Below, piece after piece: positions 20,512 to 31,800 of a stretch of DNA of 64,000 nt (positions are counted from its first letter, which is position 1; every line of letters begins with the position of its first letter). The position numbers were made by a program, and so were the translations under genes. Where the stretch lies: the NCBI GenBank assembly GCA_022592445.1, contig JABYQR010000026.1, positions 62,001 to 126,000 of the forward strand, read 5' to 3'. The DNA comes from Cytidiella melzeri. Taxonomy: Eukaryota; Basidiomycota; Agaricomycetes; Polyporales; Irpicaceae. The notes beneath the pieces were generated by a model that had not been told where the DNA came from, searched no databases, and was given only the letters and a program-made list of their open reading frames with translations.

Positions 20512-21438
20512 CTAGCGCGAGTATGCGCATAGGGGGGGGGGAATGATGCCAACAAGGGCGGAGTAGAAGATGTGCTGAGGGAATTCAATACCCTTGGAAA
20601 GAATCTTTGAGTACAAGTTATGTGCATTGCTGAGTAGTTTGTCCATTTTGTGGAGAGAATAGCAGAGGGAAAAGAGTTGGAAAATTTTGTTTGCATCCGA
20701 CATAGTTGAAGTCGGTTTAAAACGTTTGGAGAGTTTCTCCATCAGTCTGTGAGGCGCAGTCTCGTTGAGATAGTTGGTCATCACAGAGTCCACAATGTGT
20801 CCGGCCAGGACATTGAAGACGGCTCGTTGGACCTCTTGAGGAATGGTAAGACCACCCCTATAGCTGTAGAAGTCGACAATAGTCGACATTGCAGTATTGA
20901 CGCGGAATTTCCACATCAGCCAGGTGTCAGCATCCGTAAGTTTGCCAGCGTCTGCGAAGGCTTTGTGAAAGTCACTAAGCGACATAGTATACCCCACATT
21001 TTGTTTTGCAGGGACAGAGAGGAGGAACGACACCGCTCGCGCAGAGTCAGTAGGGCCAGATGGCAAGGGGGACAGTGCGCGATAGGCTTTGGGAAGTTTG
21101 CCCTGTCGCCTTTTGTGCACCTTGTTGTTGTCCATAGCATTGTCGCTATTGTCTGACAACGGCTTAGTGGGGTAACGACGAGCGAAGTCGTTGCAGAGCG
21201 TCTTGGATGGAGTGTGTCGGCAATCTGAGGGGGGTGCTGAGACTTGACGTGAGGCTGTGATGCGGGCAGATGGTTGTTCGACGACAGCTGAGGTAGTAGG
21301 GACGTTTGAGGCATGGTAAAAAGGTGCAGGACCTGGGCTAGCAGCGTGAGAAGCGGAAGACATTGTAGAGTGTTGAGGAGTGGTGGCAGGAGGAGGAGTG
21401 GGAGTGGGAGTGAAGACAGGGGTACATGTCCTGTGCAT
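20512..21438 (-). pseudogene. gag of copia element E
   Basis: Proline-rich N-terminus (PTPTPPPATTPQHST), then a UBN2-like capsid region: DADTWLMWKFRVNTAMSTIV, EVQRAVFNVLAGHIVDSVM, TAPHRLMEKLSKRF, and a KIFQLFSLCYSLHKMDKLLS block. The frame ends before the knuckle, which is in a different frame, so Gag is truncated. Confidence 0.8.
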
Positions 21439-21587
21439 GGTACGAGGGATGGTACCTCAAAGAAAGTCGGTTTGTTTTTGTTCACGCGTAGAACGACAAG
21501 GTTGAGACTGATCAGCGGGATCAGAGCTCATCAACTGGTTGTTAGTAAGTGCAGAGAGTAGTATGAGTAAGGTGGTGAGCTTATCCG

Positions 21588-21599
21588 GCGCTCATAACC
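21588..21599 (-). promoter_or_regulatory. Primer binding site of copia element E (initiator tRNA-Met half)
   Basis: Read on the minus strand, GGTTATGAGC follows the 5' LTR end AACA. It is complementary to GCTCATAACC in the anticodon arm of initiator tRNA-Met, the internal primer type known from Drosophila copia and yeast Ty5. Confidence 0.8.
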
Positions 21600-21770
21600 T
21601 GTTAGAAGGCTATGAAAGTAGAGGAGAGCGTTGAGAGAGCAAGACTGAGAGGGATCACGCAGTGGGAGTTGGGGATCAAAAGTGCGTGAAGTTTATTGAT
21701 CAAGAGCAAAGTCTATATACGATAAGCTAGGGTGCTAATACGTTAAGCATCAAAGTAATATAGTTGAACA
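21600..21770 (-). repeat. 5' LTR of copia element E (171 bp)
   Basis: Right-hand LTR, followed by the GTTAG duplication at 21771-21775. Confidence 0.95.
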
Positions 21771-21775
21771 GTTAG

Positions 21776-21957
21776 AAAAGCTTCTGGAAGAGTTACCAAC
21801 CCGAGCCCCTGTCATCACTCATTGTGAGTGGCAGCTGCTGGATTGTGGATTAAAGGCAATTGGAGGAATCAGTTTCACGGGTCTGAGGAGGAATTACAAA
21901 CAGGTGTTCAAAGCTTTAGACAAAGTTTGGGCGGACAAGTACTTCATCTCGTTCTAG
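21776..21957 (+). CDS. ORF0 leader protein of element C, part 2
   Basis: Continues ORF0 after copia E: EKLLEELPTRAPVITHCEWQ, LLDCGLKAIGGISFTGLRR, and the C-terminus WADKYFISF followed by TAG. It aligns with VDCKWQLLDWGCKAIG in B and LNWGLQSVGQINFTQLRK in A. The shared YF near the C-terminus is a mark of this family. Confidence 0.65.
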
Positions 21958-23236
21958 GTAGAATACAGTTTGGCTTCCCAAAGTCCTGATAGTAGCATAT
22001 GGTCCAGGGATCATCTCCCCTGTGAAGACTATCCACACACCTTCAACTGCCAGACTGTCAGAGACAAGCGTTACAACTCAGACAAAGGACACCAAGTTTG
22101 TGAGGTACAACCGTGTCCCAATCACTACAATGAAGTAGAATATCCTGGTCGTTATGCAAACCAGTATCGACCCATCCATCACTGGCAAGAAAATTGTATT
22201 CTTGAATCTCTCCCACGCCTGCCCAAATCTGAAGAAGACTTTGATCAAACCTTCATGCAGGAACAGTATCAGATGGACTCCACCAATGTCTCCCAGCATG
22301 CTTCCAGGGTAGCCACCCAAGCCCCTGTACAAGAGCTGTCTCCTCCTCCTTCTGCAGAACAATTACTGCAAGCACTTCTCTTTGCTCAGCAACAGCTGAC
22401 ACAAGCCATCACAGTGCTGATTCACAATCAGCAACTGGTCAACAACTGATCAAGCGAAAGGGTTGTGGAAAAACCTGCCAGTCTCAAAGGCAATGCTAGC
22501 AGTGATGCACGTCGCTTTTCAGCCGCCTTCTCCATGTACGCACAGTTTAACAAGAAGCTGTCTCCGTACAATGCTCAAGGTGGTCAGACCCAGTTGGACC
22601 ACGTCTGAATTTTGTCGGCCCTGTCATTCATGACAAAAGATGCAGCAGTTTGGGCTACGCCCCACATGGATCTGATTGCTAATCATCAGGCAGCCTTCAA
22701 CTGTGACTGGGACAACTTCAGAGCAGCGTTTAAAGCACGGTTTGAACCAGTTGATGAAATGATAGACGCTAAAGCCAAGCTCAGGGAGTTATGGCAAGGC
22801 AAGAAAAGGGTGCCAGAGTACACAGCTCAATTCAGGGAGATTATGGATAGGACACATTACTCAACACAAGACCTTCTTGATTGGTACTAAGAACACTTCA
22901 GTACTACCATCCAGGATGAACTGGTCCACACCGCAAGGCCTCACATCACTCTTGTAGACCTGATCAATGTAGCTACAGACGTTGACAATTGTCTTTGTTT
23001 TCAAGCTCAAGAGAAAGTTCGTGTACAAGGTTGAACAGTCCCCAATCTTTTCAAAACCACTCCGGTCTCCACCTTGTCCCTGGCTCCCTTCATCCAGGCA
23101 CCTCATACAAAGTTGGGCCCAACAGAAAAACACGCGCCAACTTCAAGAAGGCCATGAACGGCAGATGTTACGGATGTGGATCAAAGGATCACCAGAAGAA
23201 GGACAGGAAGCATGATCGTGAACTGTGCGGACATTG
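21958..23236 (+). pseudogene. gag of element C (broken, part 1)
   Basis: N-terminal Cys/His block (CEDYPHTFNC, GHQVCEVQPCPNHY), a coiled stretch (AEQLLQALLFAQQQLTQAI), then the capsid: VEKPASLKGNASSDARRFSA, FMTKDAAVWATPHMDLIANH, DNFRAAFKARFEPVDEMIDA. A knuckle CYGCGSKDHQKKD lies near 23160-23210. Stops at 22447, 22606 and 22888 and a frameshift near 23030 break it. It is clearly homologous to gag of element B. The solo LTR-B at 23237 interrupts it inside a second Cys-rich motif. Confidence 0.82.
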
Positions 23237-23986
23237 TGACACAGAGATGGGGCCCGACATGACAAACAGGGACACAATGGGGATGACAACAAATAGGTGG
23301 AGGCAGGCGTGAAGCACAGTGCTCTCACCAGCTATCAGACTTTATGCAAGTATCTAGCCCAGTAAAGACCAAGTTATAATTGATACTACCCGCTATGTAG
23401 TACAAGAGGGGTTTGCGTACCTAGCCCAGTAAAGACCAAGAGGCCAAGATGGGGGGCTAGGAGCGTACATGCAGCTGTTTATATAGAATTCAGGGACCTG
23501 CACACAGACCATGTTAAGGGCAGGCTTTGCAAGAAGCCGTGTGAACAAAGAACAATAGAACTACCTAAAGGAGAACAATAGCTATTGTCTGGACTTTGCC
23601 AAGACCTCTACTTGTGAGAGAATCTATCTAAAAGGAGACCAGTTATTGTATTCCATTCCCACACCTGTGAGAACACTCTGCCATAAAGAGAACAATGGGA
23701 GTCCATGTGAACAGTATCTATGACGTCAACTCTAGCTATAGGCTGAGCCATGTAATTGTAGCCATGTGGTCTTACATAAGCTGAGTCATGTGCCAGTGTG
23801 ATGTAGCAGCAAGTAACGTGACCATGTAGAGCATCTAAGCCATGTGATACAAGCGCTTGATAGATGTGCAAGGGGTTTGTGCAGAGAGGGTTGCAAGCTA
23901 GGTTGCAACCGGGTTTCAAGCTGGTTTCAAGCTCAAAACTAGAGGTAAAATGCGAAAATTGAGGTGCTAGTCGGGCCATTACAACA
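23237..23986 (-). repeat. Solo LTR of family B, copy 2 (inverted, 750 bp)
   Basis: Reverse complement of LTR-B, flanked by CATTG on both sides (23232-23236, 23987-23991). It splits the gag of element C. The self-primer segment is mutated relative to the other copies, so this is one of the older insertions. Confidence 0.9.
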
Positions 23987-24191
23987 CATTGTGGTGGAAA
24001 CCATCAGAGGCAAGTTTGCCAAAGCCGGTTCCTTGGGTACCCACCTAGGCAACAGAAGGTGGCTGCTAGTACTCATTTTGATCCATCAACTCTGGCCCCC
24101 TTGTTGTCCTTGTCTGTGAGGCCCCTGCCTAATCTGCCCGCTGCCTCTGTTGCCAGCTCTTTGTCACCAAGTCCGTTTGACAACAATGCCA
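23987..24191 (+). pseudogene. gag of element C, part 2
   Basis: Resumes as GGNHQRQVCQSRF. Joined across the solo LTR this restores a second knuckle of the form CGHC..H..C, equivalent to CNYCGGTGHWGAVC in B. Element C ends at 24191, where repeat H begins; its pol is not in the window. Confidence 0.7.
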
Positions 24192-24194
24192 TTA

Positions 24195-24330
24195 CAATTC
24201 CTGAAGAATGAAGAAGAATTGTTCCAGCGTGCTCCAGCACATTGATGCCTTCTCAGATGTGACCTTTTTGTCCCCCAAAGTGTGGGAATTTGATGGCAGA
24301 ATACAGACAGTAACAGTGTCAATAACGAAA
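24195..24330 (+). repeat. Terminal repeat H, copy 2 (about 136 bp)
   Basis: Begins CAATTCCTGAAGAATGAAGA after TTA (24192-24194). It follows H3 up to about TGGGAATTTGATGG and then diverges. Confidence 0.65.
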
Positions 24331-24636
24331 CAATGAATACAGCTGATGGCATCACACTGGCCTTGTTATCAGCACTTTATTACTTTGTATCAGATCACTT
24401 TGCAATAAAAATGCAGTTTTTGATTTTTACAGACTGCATATCAGAGCAAATCTGTACATATAATACACCATTGGATAGACCTATCTTGTGGCAACATCCT
24501 GGTACAAACATCCTGTCAATTAAAGGGGAATTGAACAAGGTATGGCCAGTCTACTGAGAAATGTCATCCAGACTCAGATTCAAACTCCACACCTGCTGGC
24601 AAATGATGTCAAATTCTGGTCAGACACATGTGCAGG
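24331..24636 (+). repeat. J-like segment next to LTR-B
   Basis: 24455-24636 matches 12190-12355 closely (CTATCTTGTGGCAACAT, TGATGTCAAATTCTGGTC), including the GCAGG immediately before LTR-B. 24331-24454 has no match I can see. See the finding on LTR-B3. Confidence 0.55.
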
Positions 24637-25379
24637 TGTTGTGGATGGCCTGACTAGCCCTTGATTTTCGCAATTTACCTCTTGTTTTTACCTATAAAAC
24701 TCCGGGCTGCAGCTCAGTTGCAACCTTTCCTACATAAACTCTTTTGCACGTCTATTAAGCGCCCGTATCACGTGGCTTAGACGCTCCACACGGTCACATT
24801 ACTTGCTACTACGTCACACTGGCATGTGACTTAGCTTAAGTAAGACCACATGGCTACAGACACATGGCTCAGCCCATAGCTAGGGTTTGACGTCATAGAT
24901 ACCATCCACATGGGCTCCTTATTGTTCTCTTTATGGAAGGATGTTCTCACAGGTGTGGGAATGGAATACAATAGTTGGTCTCCTTTTAGATAGATTCTCT
25001 CACGTGTAGAGTTCTTGGCAAGGACTAGACAATAGCTATTGTTCTCCTTTAGGTAGTTCTTTTGTTCTTTGTTCACACGGCTTCTTGCAAAGCCTGCCCT
25101 CAACATGGTCTGTGCGCAGGTCCCTGAAGTCTATATAAGCAGCTACATGTACGCTCTTAGCCCCCATCTCGACCTCTTGGTCTTTACTGGGCTAGGTAAG
25201 CAACACCCCTCTTGTACTACATAGCGAGTAGTATCAATGCTAACTTGGTCTTTACTGGGCTAGCTTTCTGAATAAGTCTGATAGCTGGTGAACGCATTGT
25301 GCTTCACGCCTGCCACCACCTCCTCGTCGTCATCCGCATCGTGTCCCTTTTTGTCACGTCGAGCCCTGTCTCCGTGTCA
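24637..25379 (+). repeat. LTR of family B, copy 3 (743 bp)
   Basis: TGTTGTGGATGG to CTCCGTGTCA. The self-primer ATCTCGACCT, the repeat pair and the TACTAC/GTAGTA hairpin are preserved. Left flank GCAGG (24632-24636), right flank CCATC, so there is no target duplication. Confidence 0.85.
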
Positions 25380-25382
25380 CCA

Positions 25383-25496
25383 TCAAACAAGACTTACCTG
25401 ACTTGTTGTAGACAATTGATTGCTGCTGCCAAACAGTCAAGTTTTTCCAGAAATCGTCATATGCAAACACACACTTACGTGAGAGACGTAAGGACC
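25383..25496 (+). pseudogene. hAT transposase remnant 1, 5' segment
   Basis: Frames CRQLIAAAKQ and, after a one-base shift, KFFQKSSYANTHLRERRKD. The latter runs directly into LNIKTGLKSSGKT when gypsy element K (25497-41104) and one copy of its GGACC duplication are removed. This matches the region of hAT transposases before the RWNS-like motif. The rest is at 41105-42540. Confidence 0.55.
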
Positions 25497-25731
25497 TGTA
25501 AGGGTGCAACGGCGGCCCTTCCCAATACGGCAGGCGGCACGTTACATGCAGGCAGTTGGGACTGCCTTATATAGGTACTATACAGTTGGACTTGGGTGGC
25601 TATTATATAAGCTATCCCTCATTACTAGATTAGGACACTTTCTACTTTACAACTGTACATACGTCGAGTTCTGAATACAATCGGTCAAACTCTGCAGTGT
25701 GTGCACGTGAAGTCTAAAGCCAACACTTACA
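25497..25731 (+). repeat. 5' LTR of element K (235 bp)
   Basis: TGTAAGGGTGCAACGG to CCAACACTTACA. Two TATA-like stretches lie near 25568 and 25604. Roughly 90 percent identical by eye to 40870-41104. A non-coding leader follows to the gag ATG at 25838. Confidence 0.93.
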
Positions 25732-25837
25732 CTTTTTTGAGTTCGAGGAAAACTTTGAACACAACGTATTTGGTGCGCACTACCACGTAGCGCACTCCTA
25801 CTATTCATTCCCACATCTCAACTTCTATTTCACCGAG

Positions 25838-28465
25838 ATGGCACCTACCCGAAAGAAGGGACCGACAAAGGCCCCATCAACAAACAAGAAGGGTTGTGAC
25901 GACCCTGAAGGGTCTAATCAACCCTATAACCCGGACCCGTTTGAGGAGTCAACGTTGTCGAGGGCTTCTTCGGCATCCACTGCTGCACAAAATAGGTCGG
26001 ACAGTTGAGCCGGAAAAAGTGACACGACAGAGCGCCTAACCACAGACTTCGGAACACGACCCACAACTCGCAGTCACTCCAGAGCCAACTCGACCACTTT
26101 CACTGAGGAAGTACGAGAGGTTGTGAGGGGACAGTCTAAGATCCCAAGGATAGTGAAAAAGGGTATGGTAGTACCTGTGTGAGATGTAAAATCCCCTACG
26201 ACCGAAAGAATACTGCCACCTGGTAGTGAAGAGGATGTTCAGCATACATAGACAGAGGAACTAGATTATCTGGAGGACCTCTATGCCGACCCCGAGGAAA
26301 TAAAGCCTTATGATTCCGTGTTGGGAAGGAAGGCGCGTTCCTCGAGCCCGGTCCTACAAGGCCTCAGGAACGACCACAGTACGGGTTGCATACCGATCTT
26401 GCGGCCCTCGAGGATTGAATCCATCGCAGAAGAGGGCGAACCAACACCCGGGAATGAGTCAGGGAGACTCAATGTAATCCAGGGTGTAATCAGGAGCGTG
26501 TGGGATGCCATGAGGATGCAACATGAGGAAATGATTGAGATGCGGGAGAAGAGGTACACAGATGTAGCGAGGCAGATGGAAAGAAACCGAGAGGATGAAC
26601 ATAGGTACACGGCGTTCACGCATAACCTTATGGCACTCCAGCGGACGCTCCTTACCATGACCACTACGTAAGGGTACGAAGTACCCGGGATACTGAATCT
26701 TTCCCTGCCCTCAATCAAGATTCTGGCAGGTTCATCCGGAGTTGACGAGGAAAGCCCACGCGCCCACCTCAGGATGGACGCTCACAATAATGCGGGGATG
26801 GTCGAAGAAACTGATTGGCCGACCCTTTGGTTGCAGATTGAGGAAAGGGGATCAGAGGAACCCCCGGACGCAGGAGACATGGAACAGGTCAGGGTGACCC
26901 AGGGCAAGGACGCACATACCCGCCTGCGAGAGGCTTGACTACTGAGTTGGCAGACATCATGGATGCTAACCTTCAGCCGGAACAACTAAGTGCTTAACCA
27001 GGGCGACTAACTCGAACAAAATCTAACTCGTGGAGTACGTGATAGAGGAGGTCCAGAGGGACCTGGTTCGAGCAGTAGTAATTCAGACGATGAGCAAACA
27101 TCAGGAGAGCAAGGGGGTAGTGGACCCAGACGGGACCTCGGGTCATTGCAGAGTGACAGCGACCAAGAAAGTGGGATACCGGAAGTAGCCACTGTGTTTA
27201 CAGGACACCAGTCTGCAGCACCACGGGGTACAAATCCGAGGTACATTGTACCTGCATTGTTGCCGCGGGCACAAAGGCAGGCTATAAGGCCAACTCAGGG
27301 AGTGCATCGCTCCGGGAATCCACTACAGGGAGTGACCCCGGTACTGAGACACCCAGGAGTGGCCCACACTTCTAACCCTTTTACGCATAGGCCAGTGACC
27401 CCAACACAATACGAGCCGAACACCTATGTTGACAATTCATGACAGTGGATTGCAAACGTAATCCGGCAAGACATCGACTTTGATCCACTAGACCTACCCG
27501 CGTTGAATTGCAACATCAAGGTTAACATGCCTTCGGCCTATGAAGGACAAGACAATGTCGAGGTGTTTGTGAATTGGGTGATGGATGTCTCCCGATTCTG
27601 CTACATAACATGACTAGTTGGAGATGCCCTTCATCACCAGAGGGTGGTGCTCCTGGGTGACATGCTGAAAGGGGAAGCGTCGGAATGGTACAACACAGAA
27701 GTGAGATCACCCGAGAGGTTGAAGAGGAACTGGAAGTTCCTGGAAGTGCTCTACGCACTACAGGAACAATTTGTGCACCAGGCCACTGCACAGCTCGCCT
27801 CAGAGCGGTATGAGGCCGTGCGTTTCAAGGAGGCAACAGGAGTGGCTGGCCTGGCCAACAATATACTCAAGTACTCGGGGAGAATGGTTGAGCAACCAGA
27901 CGCGTACTCTCTACGAAAGAAAGAGCTGCCTGCATCTATTGTTACACCATCACTATGCAACCAACGCATAAACGCCGGGAACTCTACGTTCCCCACTATG
28001 GTGCGGGAAGCACTTGCTATTGAGAACGCTAATAAGGTGTTATAGCTCCATCAGAGAAGAAGGGACGCTCGCAAGGCAGACACCCCCTGAACCGTTTGAG
28101 TCAATGTGACGACCGGGACAGTGGGGCAAGGTCGAAGGAAGGTAGCGTTCACAAGAGCTACTCCATCTCGAGAAGGGACCACCGTTCACTGAGCATAACA
28201 CGGCTAAGCCCACCACAGCAATGTCGCAGGTACCACGCAGTGGCGATCGACCCGCAAGTAGCGCTAGTTGGGCAAGGAATCCAGCAGCGGCTCGGGGAGC
28301 TGGTGAGTGGCCCTCGGTGCAATGCTATGGATGTGGCGGGTGGGGCCATGTTAAGACGTCTCCAGAGTGCCCAAAGAATAAAGATGGCGCGCTCCGAATG
28401 ATGGAGGAGCAGTCGGGAGAGGTCAACAATGACCTGGACGGGGGGGATGCACCTGGTGTTGAAGG
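25838..28465 (+). pseudogene. gag of element K (many stops; interrupted by copia F)
   Basis: Starts ATG GCA CCT (Lys-rich MAPTRKKGPTKAPSTNKK) and meets TGA near 26006, where CGA would restore Arg. Open stretches follow at 26318-26671, 27146-27442 and 27644-28045. The last has the capsid-type region GDMLKGEASEWYNTEV and a VHQATAQLASERYEAVRFKE block. A zinc knuckle starting CYGCGGWGHVKTSPEC lies near 28322-28370. The frame continues through DGGDAPGVEG and is cut by copia F at 28466. It resumes after 34437. Confidence 0.8.
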
Positions 28466-28783
28466 TGTGGAACAGTGTCCTTCACAGGCACTGGGCCAAC
28501 AGGCAACTTAGGGGATGTTGAAGAAGCTCACCTGAGATGCTAGTGAAGTTAGCTGTAAGCGTGGTGGTGGTTCAGGTTAAAGGACTGTCTATCCATTTAC
28601 AGCTCTACAGCGGTCTTATATACATGCTGGGGCTATGTACAAACAGAGGCAAATAATGATACCAATCAAGGAATGTGAAACAGAAATGAGGGTACCCAAA
28701 GTACCGGTATGATGGACGTGGCCATGCTCATACATGATGGATGTAGCTGTGCTCATACATGATGGATGTAGCTGTGCTCAACA
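28466..28783 (-). repeat. 3' LTR of copia element F (318 bp)
   Basis: TGTGGAACAGTGTCC to GTGCTCAACA. It contains a short tandem repeat of CATGATGGATGTAGCTGTGC near the right end. The purine tract (minus strand GCGAGGGGGAG) is at 28784-28794. Confidence 0.97.
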
Positions 28784-28830
28784 CTCCCCCTCGCTAAGTG
28801 CAGCATATAGAAAAGCGCAACTGTAGCGTA

Positions 28831-31800
28831 CTAATATTCAATATGGAGGCCAAGCATTTGCCGGAATTTCTCGAACTTGACACGTCCAAGGTTCTTGGTA
28901 AATATGTCCGCAATATTTTCATCAGTACGAACGTACTCCACTTTTACGAGGCCCTGCTCTTGAACATCGCGTATATAATGATAGCGAATGTCAATGTGCT
29001 TAGAGCGTTTCTCAGTAACGGGATTTGACGAGATGAAAATCGCGCCTTGGTTGTCGCAATAGATAGGAATGGCTGAAAGGTGGTAGCCGAGTTCCAAGAT
29101 CAATGACCTGATCCAGATGACTTGGCGCGAGCAATCGCTCAAAGCCATATACTCTGCATCAGTACTGGAGTGTGCAGCAGTACGTTGCGCACGAGACTGC
29201 CAAGTAAAGACACCACCTGCTAACATGGTTAAGTAACCAGTCTGCGAGCGACGAGTATTGGGGTCAGAGCCCCAGTCTGCATCGGTGTATGCGTACAATC
29301 CAAGGTCAGAGTTGTAGTCATACTCAAGACGATAGTCTCGCGTTCCCTTCAGGTAGCGACAGATATAGAGCGCTTTATCAAGGTGATCCTGACTAGGGTT
29401 TGCACTCTGTTGAGCGAGTTTTGTGACCGCAAACGCGATATCGGGACGAGTACCAAGCATGATGTAGAGCAAAGATCCTATTACCGTTTGAAAACGGGTT
29501 CGGAGTGCAGGGTCAACCGCACCTTCATGCTTTGCAGGCTGATAGCCATCAGGAAGCGGAGTCTTAGCTGGCTTAGCATCGAGCATGTTCACGCGTTTAA
29601 GCACTTTATCAAGATACGAGCACTGGTCAATAGACAGCTTAGTGCCGTGCTTTGCAATACGCATGCGCAAAAACTCTTTTGCTTCGCCAAGGTCGCGACA
29701 TTCCCACTTCTTCATGAAAAGCTCTTTATCACGCATGATCTTGGGAACAGAAGATCCCATGAATATTGCATCATCAACGTAGACGACAACAACAATGATG
29801 TCTTTGCCATCATGTTTGACAAAGACACCGGCATCAGACTTCAATCGTGTGAAGCCGAGCTCCTTCATGGACTTGTCAAGTGTTCTCCACCAAACTAGAC
29901 CAGCCTGTTTAAGTCCATAGAGGGCCTTTCGGAGACGGAGGACCTTATCTTCTTGTCCACGCTCGACAAAACCTTCAGGCTGTTCCATGTAAATCTCCTC
30001 TTCCAGATCGCCATAGAGGTAGGCATTTCGCACATCTAGACCAGTAAGGTACCAGTTTTCGAGTGCAGAAAGTGCGAGCATGAAACGTACAGTCTCAAAT
30101 CGCACAACTGGAGAGAATATTTGGTCAAAGTCAATGCCTTCGACCTGAGAGAAACCGCGAGCAACAAGTCTCGCTTTCTTACGACCATCAGACTTGACGT
30201 CAAATACCCATCTATTCTTGATGACCTTTCTCCCCTTAGGGCGGTCTACCAAGTCATAGACTTTGCGCTTCTTGAGAGCATCAAGCTCCTCAAGTGCAGC
30301 TTTACGCCATTCCTTCTGCTCCTTTTTAGGCAATCGCAGAATGTCACGGTAAGTCCATTCACGAGGGTTGGACTCTTGATCGTCAGGCTCAATTGCTTTT
30401 GAAAGCAGGTACGTTTGGAATTTTACTCCCCCTTCACGGCATAGGGCTGCCAATTTTGCTTCGTTAGGCGGGACTTCTCCATTATTGGAGTCATCGAGCT
30501 CAGTAGGCTCGCTCTCATCGCCATCATCTGGGTGAGTGATTTCAGGAGGATCACGCTGAGAAGTAGATGGGGCAGGCTGATGATCGGGAACATCATTCTG
30601 CTTTCTAGGTGGTTGCCGACGAGAGCGACTCGTACTAGGCTGGTCATCACCTATTCTTCTCCTGAGATCAGCTCGTTGACGTTCTGTGGGACGTGACTCC
30701 CCATAGGCATCCCCAGGTCGAGCAGGTTGATTCCTCTGGCGAGTTGAACGACGAGGTTGAGGTACCTCAGGTTCATCCCGTTCGCCAGCAGGAGGACGCG
30801 GATTAGGACTAGGAATTCTAGCAGGCTGCTCGTCAGCAGGCTGATCCGGTCTCTTTGGAAGAGGGGTATCATCATGCCATTGTTGAGGGAATTCATCCTC
30901 GTCAACATCAGGCATGGGTGGCCGTTGATCATTGGAATGGTCATGGTCATCAGACGGTGGCTGTCCATTTGGACGCTCTTTCCGTGGCTTAGAATCTTTG
31001 CACTTAGGGAAAAATTCTTCGTCAAACTCGGCTTGAGTTGACTCGAATACAACGTTGTTTGGTGCGCGCATAAATTTCCATCCATGCGTAGTTTGGCCCA
31101 AGTAGGTCATTAACTCGCTTTTGGGTGAAAGTTTGTTTTGGCGTACTTTCTCTGGAATGAAAACGTACGCGCTGCAACCAAAAACACGAAGTTTGGATAC
31201 GTCTGGGACTTCTCCATTTATGACTTCATATGGAGTGCGCCACTGAGTACGGCGCAGCGGGGTACGATTGTAGACGTAGACCGCGTGCTCCAAAGAGAAA
31301 TTCCACCAGGACGGAGGAATGCATGCAGTGAAGCGCATGGCTTCTGCTTTATCCATCATCGTCCGGATGAATCGTTCAGCGCGACCATTCTGCTGATGCA
31401 TATGTGGTGTTGACTGAAGGATTTCAATCCCATTATCCTTGAGTAAGTCGGTAAAAGCACCGGACTTGTACTCTCCCCCTGCATCAGACATCCAGCCCTT
31501 GACTTTGGTGTTATATTGGGTAGCCACCATAGCAAGGAATTGTCGCAAAGCGTTGATAGCTTGCAATTTTTTACGGAGTAATACTATCCACGCATGTGAT
31601 GTAGCGTCATCCAGAAACACCATAGCGTATTTCTGGCGGTAGTAGGACTCAACTGGAAGTTCCTTTAGATCAGAGTGCACAAGCTCGAAAGGATGAGATG
31701 CACGTCGATCAGATGCAGGGAATGGGCGCATAGGAGTTTTTCCTCGTGCGCAACCAGGACATGGAGATTTACGTGGTTTAACCTCGAAATCAGGTGTTCC

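Larger units (their letters stand above)
16759..21770 (-). mobile_element. Ty1/copia element E, 5012 bp, inserted in element C
   Basis: Complete element on the minus strand with 171-bp LTRs at both ends and a 5-bp duplication GTTAG (16754-16758, 21771-21775). Domain order from the right end is gag, zinc knuckle, protease, integrase, RT, RNase H, as in copia elements. The coding region is broken into several frames and catalytic motifs are damaged, so it is inactive. A related copia remnant (G) lies at 44047-46390. Confidence 0.95.

Noticed and set aside
21953..21965. AGGTAGAATA similar to the primer site of element A
   Set aside because: It lies at the stop codon of ORF0 in element C, far from an LTR end; coincidence.
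25732..25780. Self-priming site for gypsy K
   Set aside because: The sequence after the LTR (CTTTTTTGAGTTCGAGG) has no complement near either TATA-like stretch of LTR-K, and no clear tRNA 3'-end match either.
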